Source of the DNA: Liolophura sinensis
Taxonomy: Eukaryota; Mollusca; Polyplacophora; Chitonida; Chitonidae
Assembly (NCBI RefSeq): GCF_032854445.1
Contig: NC_088302.1
Location: 25,493,788-25,557,787 of the forward strand
Direction: 5' to 3'
DNA length: 64,000 nucleotides
The notes below the pieces were generated by a model. That model did no database searches. It had not been told where the DNA came from and worked only from the letters and a program-made list of their open reading frames with translations. Every line of letters begins with the position of its first letter. The stretch's first letter is position 1. The translations under genes were made by a program, and so were the position numbers. Of this stretch, positions 35,226-46,800 are shown in pieces.

Positions 35226-35686
35226 ATCACTGTATAAGAACATAGCATGGCTTCACTGCATCTCTGGGAAGAACAAGCATGTGTTTATGTATCACGAGTA
35301 CCAATTACGGTAAAGTTGCCACGCGACATCTCTGATAAACCATGTGAATGGGCCGCATTCCAGTAGTCAAATATAGAGCATAGTCGATTTGGGCTACTAC
35401 AGTTTGCTTGCTGCCTTCATCAGCCGATGTACGTGTAAAATTATGTAAACAAATGGCATTTTTACACAGACATTCAAGCACGCAATTACAGCCGGTATGA
35501 AGCGCTTAACATTTGTCATGTTTACAATAATAACGATATCATTTCAATTTTTAAACATAACATTTATAAACGAAACATTTATTGGTACACTGTAAACGTA
35601 TTCTGTGTATATGTATCTTTTAGATATTTTAACAGATTTTCAGTGTTCTAATTTACATGTGTAAAACAAAAGAGACGAGGTTTACC

Positions 35687-35735
35687 TAGGCCTTCAAGTT
35701 TTCTGTCAAAAGCAGCAGCGCCTATACGTCTTTAT
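35687..35735 (-). other. candidate non-coding first exon of EF-hand gene B
   Basis: The donor CTAG, GTAAAC at 35686/35685 and the sequence before it match the candidate first exon of copy A at 29254. The upstream limit is not defined. Confidence 0.33.
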
Positions 35736-36977
35736 CAAGCGAAAACCAGAGCAATTTTGTAGAAGACCTGGTTTATGAGGAACCGTTAACGGGACGAATA
35801 ACAACATATAATATAACATTTGTTATAACATATGTTCATGGGCATAATCTGGCTCTTGTATCCGTACGGTACAAACAAACTATAGCAGGATGTAGCTAGG
35901 AAGAGATCTATCCTGATAGGCTAAACACAGTGACATAATTAACCTCTATATGCATGTATATAGCTTACGCATATCTATGACATATTCGACGCTGACATTT
36001 AAAAAAAAGTCATATAAATGCAGCATATTATACCCAATGCTCCAGTGTATGGAAATAACTAGAAAAGTTCAATTATTTCAATTTTTCTAATCCCGGTAGA
36101 CGGCATTTACTCTCCCGATTAATATATAAATAACATCATGAAATACAGTATTTCTCTTAATGATATCGCAAATTCATTAGATGACTTGTAGCGATAATAG
36201 ATAATGCACCTGGGAGTCTGTGATTTCGACTTTATCACTCATATTACGCAAATATTAACTTGCGGCGAAGCCAATATGAGCGGAGGTCAGGCTCTGTCAA
36301 ACTGGCCTGCATGGCCGAGTTTATACCGTTATAGGTTTAAAATTGTGTTAGCATACGTCTCAGTGTAAACGTATTTGTTATGATCGGCATGTCTCTCGTA
36401 CTTGAAAATTAAAGCCAAATAGTTTCAAATTTTAGTCGTTACATCTGAGAACAGGATACAAGCACACTTTATCTAATCAAAGCAACGTTGAATTGAGATC
36501 TACTCCTTCCATGCAGGACACCCGCTGCTCGATTTACATCAACAAGTTTGATGCGTGTCATAATGCGGGTCATCTATGTACGTCACGGCAAAGGCAGGTC
36601 ATCTGTATGGACGTCTCCTCTTTCGCTCAGCCAGCTTGAATCCAATTATTGATGCGAATCTTCAATCACTTCAACCACTAAAGCACTTATTTCAGTGGAA
36701 TTTATGCACACAATTATTATGAAAATGACGCTAAAGTGATTTGTTTGTGTCATTAAAGTTCATAAAACTGTAAATTATTTCTCTACACCCCATGTAGAGG
36801 CGTTTGAAAACGTTGAAGACATAGGGTAATAGAATGTTCAAAACATCGCGTCGTGAAACATTGGATCACGACGTGACCATAAACGTACGTCAAAATTTCA
36901 AATTACTTTTAAAATGTTGTTTCTTATATTACAAGGTCAAAATTTTGCTTGAAAACGTAATCTCTTGGTCACTTATT

Positions 36978-37246
36978 TATTTATTTATTTATTTGATTGG
37001 TGTTTTACGCCGTACTCAAGAATATTTCACTTATACGACGGCAGCCAGCTTTATGGTGGGTGGAAACCGGGCAGAGCCCGGGGGAAACCCACGACCATCC
37101 GCAGGTTGCTGGCAGACCTTCCCACTTACGGCCGGAGAGGAAGCCAGCATGAGCTGGACTTGAACTCACAGCGACCGCGTTGGTGAGAGGCTTCTGGGTC
37201 ATTACGCTGCGCTAGCGCGCTAACCGACTGGGCCACGGAGACCCCG
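36978..37246 (-). mobile_element. full-length tRNA-derived SINE (best-preserved copy)
   Basis: This minus-oriented copy runs from the ATTT-repeat tail through the core (GGTGTTTTACGCCGTACTCA), the GC-rich body and the tRNA-like head. Flanks TGGTCACTTATT (36966-36977) and TGGTCAGTTATT (37247-37258) form a 12-bp target-site duplication with one change. Confidence 0.93.
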
Positions 37247-38250
37247 TGGTCAGTTATTGTCTGTATATATATATGTGTGTGTGTGAGTGTGCTCAAGTGC
37301 AACTCCAAAATACACGTTGAAGACTGACCTTATTGCGACTTTTTGGCAATGTATTTTGCTATTCTCGCTTTTCTGATTTCTGATCTCAATATCTCGTGAA
37401 TTAATCCTCCTTTTTTAAAAAGAAAAATGATCATTTTACACACAAATAGATCTGCTTTATTCGTGAACCAGTTGCATGAGGTAGCTCTGGAAATAACAAT
37501 ACATAAAGACGCGTGGAACGTTATAACATAAAGCAGTCTGTCCATATGTCATGGTCGTCGCCTGTAGTTCTATACGTTACACATTGGTTTTCTTTATTAT
37601 TAATGTAGTAAATTTGTCAATTTCAACTTCAAACATATATGTCCCCTTTCGCGTGGCACTATGTTTATGTACCACCATATGCAGCAGAGACGGTTAATTT
37701 GTGTGGGGATATAGTTGGAGCGATAATCCAGATCACAGGGGGTTGTTCAAGGGCCACCTATACAGGTTTTGGAAGCTATAATGTCCAGGTCGTATTTATA
37801 CATGTAAATACAAACAATTTTCAAAGCAGTATAAGATCATTTGTGCGCATCAAACTGAACAATATATTTAACCTGTAAATATAAATCAACAATACATTTT
37901 TGATAAGTTGTCCGGATTATATTTCTACAAGGTTGTCATATACTACACGTTGACTGCTACTGGTAGAAATCAGCGTTGCGTATATGCAGGTTAATGCAAC
38001 AGTCTTAGACATCAAACTAACAAGATTGGCTGAGAAATTTCTACCAACATCATTCACTATTTTGCCAGAAACTCAATGTTCGATATTGTTTTCTATGCTG
38101 CATATATTCCTCGTTGCCAGTTCTCGTTTCCACTCATCCTCCTTTTTGTGGTTATTTATTTATTTATTTATTTTCTACCTTCTAAGTACACAAATGGGGC
38201 TAAATTCGATTTGATCAGGAATCAAACATCACCCCTTCATATAAGCTGAG

Positions 38251-38698
38251 GACGGCGGTCCCCGTGGCGGAGTGGTTAGGGTGCAAAGGCCCCTAACTGG
38301 AGCCCCTCACCAATTCTGCGGCCTGCTGAGAGTTAAAGTCCAGTTTCCTTTCCGGTCGTACGTGGGAAGGTCTGGGGGCAACACGTGGATGGTCGTGGGT
38401 TCGCCCCGGTCCTGACGCTGGCCGCCATCGTACAAGTGAAATATTCTTCAGTCAAACAAAAAAAAATAATGTGTCAACTTCAATCGAAAGTCTGAGTGAT
38501 GCTAGAATGTTATCTGTTATTATAACATAACAATGTGTCATATTTAACATTATTTCGGAGCTGTTAGTCTAGCACAACCTTAATGTTGAATCAGGAGAGT
38601 AAGTGGAATGGAATACATTCTAGCATCTCTCAAACAACAGACACCAAACAACAGATTTTTTTTGGGACAGTGCGGCGTAAATACTAATCAAATAAATA
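38251..38698 (+). mobile_element. SINE split by a nested insertion, with 13-bp target-site duplication
   Basis: The SINE head and body run from 38251 to 38452 and its 3' tip (TGCGGCGTAAATACTAATCAA) resumes at 38671. Identical flanks CATATAAGCTGAG at 38238-38250 and 38699-38711 show that both parts belong to one insertion. The head has an alternative A box (TGGCGGAGTGG). Confidence 0.92.
38453..38667. mobile_element. MITE-like element nested in a SINE
   Basis: A 215-bp block interrupts the SINE core at CAGT, which occurs on both sides (38449-38452 and 38668-38671) and may be a 4-bp target duplication. Its ends are imperfect inverted repeats, best at GAGTGATGCTAGAATGT and, inverted, GAGAGATGCTAGAATGT, plus terminal A-run and T-run. 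There is no coding capacity. Confidence 0.75.
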
Positions 38699-39284
38699 CA
38701 TATAAGCTGAGATGCATGGACAGAAAATGACAACATCGATCATGTACCACTTAACAATGATCTCCAGATCTTGGGTACAATCACTTCAAGTATAATTATG
38801 AATATGATATCATAAAATATGATTAAAGCTGGAATGATAGAGCCATTCCTCTTGCCTAAAACAATAAGCCGTACAACTTTAGCAACATCAACCATTGTCA
38901 TGACCCCTTCAGATATTTAGGCCTACAGGCCTACAATCACCAATTCTTTCACATGCATTTTATGTAGAAGTAGGCCTACGCGTAAATCATTACGCAGATC
39001 GCCGTATGAGTCTAACTGAATATAAGGCGCACGCTGCACGCGTGCCTGTACAAGGTGGTTTACAAGTCGGCCCAAGTCGGTTTACAAGTCGGAAAAATAT
39101 ACCCAAAAACTCAAAAACTCATTTCATGGGAAAAGCCGAGTTACATCAACATGTATCAACTGAAACCACAACAATATAGGCTACACATCGGCACTGAGTC
39201 ATTTCCGCGCGTAGACTTGTATGTATAGGCCTAGACGTGGTAGTCAGCGCTCAGCATTCACCATCTCCCTTACATGACTTAGTG

Positions 39285-39372
39285 ACCTGTTGGTTTCCCG
39301 CAGGCTCTGCTCGGTGTCCTCCTAAAACAATGCTGGCTGTCGTAAAATATTCCCCAGTATGGAGTAACGCGC
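39285..39372 (+). mobile_element. SINE scrap (body and core)
   Basis: TTGGTTTCCCGCAGGCTCTGC through GTAAAATATTCCCCAGTATGG is a decayed piece of the SINE 3' half. Confidence 0.6.
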
Positions 39373-40828
39373 GGCATCCACAAATATATAATGCCGTTTT
39401 CGTTCACAAAATGGTTTTATCAACGGAACAAGAACTAGAATTTTGTAAGAAAAGGTAAAGTCCGATTAGTGAAGAACACAAAACCATCGGACACGAACAA
39501 GCCTACATATGTATCATGCATTTTACAAATCTGTGCGGAGAGGTGGGCTATAATCAGGATCGAAGACTATTTAGGGTACATAGGCCGATTCTAGACGACA
39601 TGCATAGGGCCGATATACATGAAGGCCTACAATTTCTCGGCCCAGAAAGAATGGTCTTGGTCGAATTGTTTCTTATTCAGCCAAGGAGTGACCTTCATTT
39701 AAAATCAGTGAAGCAGGTTCATTTTTCGTTGGTTATTAAAATTAAAATCATTGATAGCCAATTGTCATTAAAATGCACAGAGCTTAATGTACTACATGTA
39801 TGCAGGCCTCTGTCTTATATAAGAATATAAGGTCTACAGGCCTATATTCCGTAAACGATTTTTTGTTCAGCTTCAAAATCACCCTTAAAACCAGGAATGT
39901 CCGTGCTGAACAAATCCCTAGCTTTCACCACACCACAGGCAAGAAACTGTTTATTTCTTATATATCCTGCTTTCAATCAAATTCTAACGGTTACCCGATA
40001 CTATTGAGCATGCCATTGCTAACACAAGGGAGATAACTCTAAGGGGTAGTGGCTCAGTCGCATCGCGTATGAAAGCCGGCTTATTCCTCATTTGTAGTTG
40101 GCTACCTTCACAAACTTTGTACACATTATTGGAATGGAGATTTTCGTGGACAAAGGTGCTGCTATTGGAAAATGCAACTATAGACCTCTTAATTGCCGAA
40201 GTCCAAATGCACCGGCTTGAGTGAGTTTGTTTAGACTGAGATTGTGATTGAGTGTCACTTCGAGATGACAAAAAAAAAAACAAAACAAAAAAAACACACA
40301 CACACAAAAACAATGTTATGTACCAGGAGCAAATGAACAAATACCGAGAAGAAACACGTCTACAGCATTCTGACAGAAACGGCTGGCCTACCCTCCTTTC
40401 GTCAGATTTGTGTCAAGTGACTGGTGCTTTAATAACGTGCACTTACGAGATTCCGCGGGATTGCGCGAGGCGAGGCCTATTTACTCCCAGAGAGAAAAAA
40501 GTTCGTGAGCGTCGCAAATAAGTGCTGTGATTTTTTTAGATATTTATTAAAATTAGAAGCCTTTAATACAAAACAACGTGCCGCGAACACTTTTAATCCA
40601 AACGAAGATGCGCCAAAGTGTTAACTAAAGGGTCATGCTCGAGATCATGAAACGATATTCAGCTGCTTGACCTCGGTGAATTGGCTTCCGCAAATCGACT
40701 TGCGGCAAGGAAAGGTGATAACGCTAGATGTCCGTCTTGAAGAAACTAGGTGATTTGTATGCCACCAAAACCATTTTCCACTGTAAGATCACCGAGTTGG
40801 GCATCAGAAGTATTCTCAGTGGAAGTAG

Positions 40829-43800
40829 ATGGAGTGTCCGCATTTGGAAGAGAATGTAAAAATCAGCAGGCTTCCGATGAGAACAGAGAATACCCCGCCT
40901 CAGTTTTGCTGCTCAGGTAACGTGAATTGGTCGTGGATGAGGGAGCCTTTGTTGACAGACAGCAGAGTGTTTCCTCCAGCACGTGACCCCCCCCCCCCCC
41001 CACCTCCCACAAGCAAGTTTCCTTTGATTCCTCACAGATCTTCACACCACTTGTGTGAATTACCCTCATTCTAGCCCCAGTCTCTTGTCTCCATATTATC
41101 TTGTCTCACACTATTAAGATTTTCAATTTGCCTTGGCATTTACGAGTTTGTGTGCAAATTTAGCTTTCTGACTCAAAAGAAAAAAAATGTTGCTGCTTGC
41201 AAGTTAATTTGGCTAATCTAGTAAAATGCCTGTAAATTACTTTAATATTATCAAAAATGTTAATAATAAGCCCTCTTGGCACTCCATTTAAGTCAGCTTG
41301 GTAATTTATGTGTAGGCCTACCCAGGTCCTTTTTTATGAAGCAGTTGGAAATTGCGCCTGACATAATGTTCATGACAACCATAGTGAAACTGCATGTATG
41401 CGACAAGATTGTAATAAAGGAGGCAGCTTCGTAAAACGTACCCTATCTACACAACAGAAATTCTGAACACCATACAATAGCTTTACTAGCTCATAGTGCA
41501 GGCTGTCTATACATTACTACTGCAGCTCTCCTATTTTTATCTGTTGATGGACCAAGACCTTCAGAGTGAAAACTAACCATAGGTTTAGCCAGGAGGGTGT
41601 CTGAGTGTCATTGAGACACCCTATTCTGACAAAATTAACATGGGAGACATCTGGAAAATTATTCACCACAGCTTTCATATACTGTTGCAATCAATATTTG
41701 TACACTCCATGCAGTGTGCACTGTTCCCTCTAAGTGCAAGCTGGATAACCATCCCTGTTGCTATGTTACTCTTGTATGTAATAAGTCACATTTGTATTTC
41801 AGGCTGCATGCTACTATACTCGCCAAATGAGAGCAGCCATACTCAAATAAGCTGAATCGGTATTTCAGGAGTCGTGAGTTCATGCAGGTATAGACTAGAT
41901 AAGGGGGGCGCGGGATCTCTTGCAAACTAACGTGGCTAAGATAGTTGCGAATGGTCCTGTTGATTGAATAGACCCGACTATTCTAGATGTGTAACGAATC
42001 TTGTAAGGCCACACTATTTATCTGCGTTAGTTTGCCAGAGCCTAAAACTCTCTTGTTGCTTGAACTTGTGAGACTCTTGAAATGCCAATTCAGCTTACAT
42101 GTACTAGTAAGGCTAGTCATACACAGTGGCCTTTGAAGTTTGAAGTTGCTGATGCTTTCCATTTCCACTAAAACAGCCTCATTTCAAAGTAAAATGTTCT
42201 ACTTGGTGTTTTCAGATTTTCCAGTGTTTTACTTCAAGTTATTGCGCTTAGGGATTCGATTTCAAATGGAGTATTTCCATGACACAGATATTAAATGTAG
42301 TAAGCATGCTGCCACTAGATTAAAGCATAGGCCGTCAAGAGGGATCTGGTGACTTTTTCAATAAAAAAAAAAAAAAAATGGAAGCCATCTGAAAGGCAAA
42401 TGTGGCTTATTCATGTTAAATCTCCCATGCCTTATGCTCTGGAATAATATTGAAAGTCACTCATGACTAGATTTTAAAACAAGACCACGGAAATTACCTG
42501 GTGCAGGTTCATACATGCAGGCTATTGGCTGGTCTCGTGAAAATTGACAAGCGAGGTGAGAGATGTTTGAAAAGCCCTACCTGTCCCAGACGACAGGTTG
42601 AGAATTTTCACCTGTCACTTTTTGCCCTTACTTGTCTGCATAATATAGTCCTGCTGTATTTGAAACTAAATAAACTTCTTGCACCTTCAAAACTCGAAGA
42701 TCATTATTCCTAACCTATCAATCTGTCGGTGCTAGGGAATTATTTTTTGCTATCTTGGCTAATGATGAAATAGGGATTTTAATGAAATTAATGTGGAGAG
42801 AACAATGCATTATTCATGAATCAATCATAATGCGAATAAAAACTTTTTTTGGAGAGTTGGTTGGATTAAACCATGTCATACATGTATATTTAATTATGAC
42901 TTATGCCCCAAGTTCAAAAGCAACAGTGTAAAAAGTCCATTTTCAAGACCTGTGAGATTTTGTACATGTGGCCCACAGATGACTGGAGTTTTTTTTTCTA
43001 GAGGCAAAGTTACGTTCTTTTGCTTTGATTTTTTTCATGAACAATATTTTCCATCAAATAGAATTTGGAAAGGGAGATAACTCTAGGCATGATTTAAGCT
43101 TTTTTCTGACACTTCAGGCACATGTAGGCCTACACTCAAAAAGGTGTACATCTAGTTAGGATCTCAAAAACCTAAACTTCAGGCTGTAAATAAAAATTTG
43201 TTCCTTAGATGTTACCTGCATGACCACATCACTCAAAAGACCCCAAATTTTAGAGTTTTTAATGGACTTTTGATTGAATTTTTTTTTTATATATATTTTT
43301 GTCAAATGTTGAAGATTCCAGTATAATTATATGTGTACATTAGCTACATGTACCGTCATCTCATCACGTATATGGACAAGTCAGTTATACTGAAATCATA
43401 GCTTTCAGTGTCGGATCCAGGAATTGTTGTAGTCATGTATTTGACTTTTTTTAAATTTAAAAGTAAGTATTATTTAGAGAATTAGGCCGACTGAATCTTG
43501 AAAAATTATAAACATCATATTTTAATTGATTCTTCAACAGGTAATGAGTTTTACATTGCAAAATGATCAATAATGCTTTGTTTTTGTTTTGTCAAAATAC
43601 ATACCCTCTCAGTCCTGTATTCTACAGGTATGAAATATGAATGCCCTTTGGTTTCCTACGTGTACAGTGTACATGTAAGTAACAACATGTAGTAACTGAG
43701 CCAAGGCTTATTCAAGCTTATTCTAAAGGTGTTATTCTCTGTAAACTGATAAGATTCTACTTTTTGTGAAACCCTGAAATGGGCCAACCTGACCAGTGTA

Positions 43801-46800
43801 GTTTTGCCTCCAAAAATGCGCATAAACTACAATAAAAATTGCCCTTTTTTATACTAAAATGTTGAGGAATTAGGGTAAGTGTAAGCATATTCCTGTTAAT
43901 GTGGCCTTGGATGTACATTCAGATACAGGCACATGTATATAAGGTAGCCTAAAATCAAGATTGTAATACACTGTACGTGTATGTTAGGTTAGAGGCATTT
44001 GAATGAAGTCACATGACAGACTTCATGTTCATTATTTATGTTATGTCTGTTTTTTTTTTTCAGTGTGTAAGACAAACAAAAACCCTTGGGTGTGTCTTGG
44101 CTGTGGTATTGTGAATTGTGGCAGGTGAGCATACTGCACATGTAGTCTTGTACATTGTTAATACGTGAACATTTAGTCAAAGTGTCTCCTCTCCCTCAGC
44201 CCATATAATACAGTATAGTCGCCCTGAGAAGAAATTTGTGATTAATACATGACATTTCATTGTCTCCCTCTGCTTTTAGAACAATGTTTTTCTTCAGGCT
44301 ATATCTAGAAAATCATTTGACCATAAACCTGACAGCTGTGACATACATAAAATGCTTTCTAGAACAGTGTAAAATGTGGAGCATAAACAATATTACCACA
44401 CCCCAGGGAACGAGTAAGGAAGACGTTTAAACCCTATCCACTACTAATTCATGAGACAACTACATGTATATTGGCGACTTTCGTCCCGTACATGTACATG
44501 TATGCTGGCGACTTTTGTCCCATACATGTACATTGTACATGTAGTTTGAGTGAACAGAGTTTGAAGAATATGTTACGTTTCGGATTCACTTCTGCAGTAG
44601 TAGAGTTACATGTACAGGTATGCAGTTATCAAAACGTGAACATTGCTCCTTATATCTTGGTCCTTTCCTGAATCTTGATTGTTAAATTATTGACAGTTGC
44701 CTGAACATGCCAGTAGATTGTATTCCTGTAGCCTGGAATGACCCACTTATGGGTTGACAAGTTAACACCTGAACCTGGCTTATTTCAGATATGTGAACGC
44801 CCACGCCAAACAACACCATGAAGAACAGCCCCAGCACGCAGTGTGCATGGACTGTAACAGCTACGCCACCTTCTGGTAAGAAACCACACTTCACTTCTAA
44901 TCATTTGTTTGACTGTACAGTGTATTGGAAGGGAATAGGACTTAAGGGACGTTTTTTTCAGACTTATTATGAAAAAATGCTCTGTCTGAAAATACGCCAT
45001 CTCGACTCTGTGTTGTGGTCTATGGAGCAAATATGTACACAAAGTTTTGTGAATGTTGTTCCTGTTGATTGTTCAGGAAACATTGACTAGGTACAGATAT
45101 GTTTCTGTGCACCCAGCGATTTATCAAATACATAAATGCACAACAATATGCTTACATGCATGCACCAATCTGAGTGAAAGTGGATAAGAAAAGGAGTTCA
45201 AAGATTCCCTTCTATGAACTATGACTTAGTTGTTTTCCTAATATTATGCCATTTATGATGGATCTTGACTTTCTCAGAATGTCATGTACCTGATCATTGA
45301 ACCAGTATTCCTGGTTTGGCCGAGTGTTATTGGTTTAGTCTTAGAAAAGATGTGATACCTAATAGCTTTGCTCAAAATACAGGTACTGGAGAATACATGT
45401 CACATCTTCCTGCATGTTTTTTTTTTTTTTTCAGCTACAACTGTGATGAGTTTGTTACTAATGATACCCAATCAGGGAATGTGGAGAAAGTGCGGAAATG
45501 TATACAGACAGTAGTTAGGTAGGTATATAACAGATGGAAGTATGTAGGGTGGGCTTAAAAAAAGGGCTGTACTGTGACACTCAATATCTCCGAAACCCTC
45601 TTACTTCAGCTTCTAAAAATTTACACACTCAAAAGCCATTACATGGTTTCCTCCCACCATAATTCTGGCCACTGTCGTATAAGTGAAATATTCCTGAGTA
45701 CGGCATAAAACACCAATCAAATAAATAAATGAATTATGAATAAATTATAAATTAAGCCATTATGTCGTAAGTATACAGACCAAATTTCAATTTCATCCTT
45801 TAAGGTTTCTGTTCATAGGACCAAAATGAAAGTAGAGTAAAAAAACACATGTTCCGGACATTTCAAAATGATGTCCTACCTTGTTTTACTTGGTAAAGGT
45901 GATCAGTTGGTCCTCCATCTTCTCAGTGGAGGGTGCACAAACATTTCTTCCATGAACTGATTGAGTCCCGAATCTCCTTAAGAGTAATTTTTTTCGAACA
46001 GTCTTTGATGCGTGCTTCTAGTTCATCCTCAGTGAATTTTTTCGTGTGACCCTCATAAACCTTCTCGCTCAGAGAATTCCACACACAGTAGTCCTTGGTA
46101 TTGCAGTCGGGGCTCTGCGGTGGCCACTCGTCTTTAGTTATGAATGAAGGAGTCATTTCCTCAAGATGCTGCTGTTTGCACGGCTGGCATTGGATAGCAC
46201 ACTGTCTTACTGGAAGACAGAGTCATTTCTGGGTACAACTAGTGAAAATCAAGGAGAAGGCCACGATCCAGAAGTTTCATGTAATTTTCAAAATTCACCT
46301 TAGTCTTTTCAGTATCAGTAAAGTTTATGCGGGATTTCCCGCGCCAACAAACTTCACCAGAAACCATCAATTTCTTTGTAAACCGACTTGATTTATGGTA
46401 CAACCTCTTAACATGAATGTCCCGCTTTCGTTGCCATAAATGCGATCGTTCTGTCTATTGCTTGCAGTCTTTTTTTCATCCATGAAGCCAGTTTTCTTCA
46501 CCTTCTCTGTCAAAAACTTATCAAGGTTTCTGCTGCGTGTTTTTCTTTTCTGTCAAACCGTTTCATCACTTCTTGAAGTCCGTATTCACTTGTATGATTT
46601 TAGTCCCAGTTCTTTTGTCATATTTCTCACAGAAGTCCGAGATACCCCAAGGTCCCTTGCAATCTGCCTGACTTCCTTTGTAGAGAACCTGCCCTTTCTA
46701 ACTTTCTGATCACATTGTTAACGGAACTTTTATTCCAGTTTTTCACCAGGAATTCTTTCACAATTTTTGCCCCTCTCCGACCCTTTTCAGTAAAACATCT

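Larger units (their letters stand above)
31770..36440. repeat. tandem segmental duplication, unit B
   Basis: This unit is the second copy of the EF-hand region and is shorter than unit A. It lacks about 2 kb between points equivalent to 26100 and 28115 of unit A (junction near 34243-34256), which contained EF-hand exons 2 and 3. It also lacks the 24-bp tandem repeat. Confidence 0.83.
36441..40828. other. intergenic DNA upstream of USP3
   Basis: This region holds a full SINE (36978-37246), a SINE interrupted by another insertion (38251-38698) and a SINE scrap (39285-39372). The last few hundred bases before 40829 should contain the USP3 promoter, but no TATA box stands out. No other gene is supported. 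Confidence 0.55.

Noticed and set aside
37639-37878. 79-codon open frame MSPFAWHYVYVPP...
   Set aside because: No recognisable domain, no splice-compatible neighbours and no conservation within the window.
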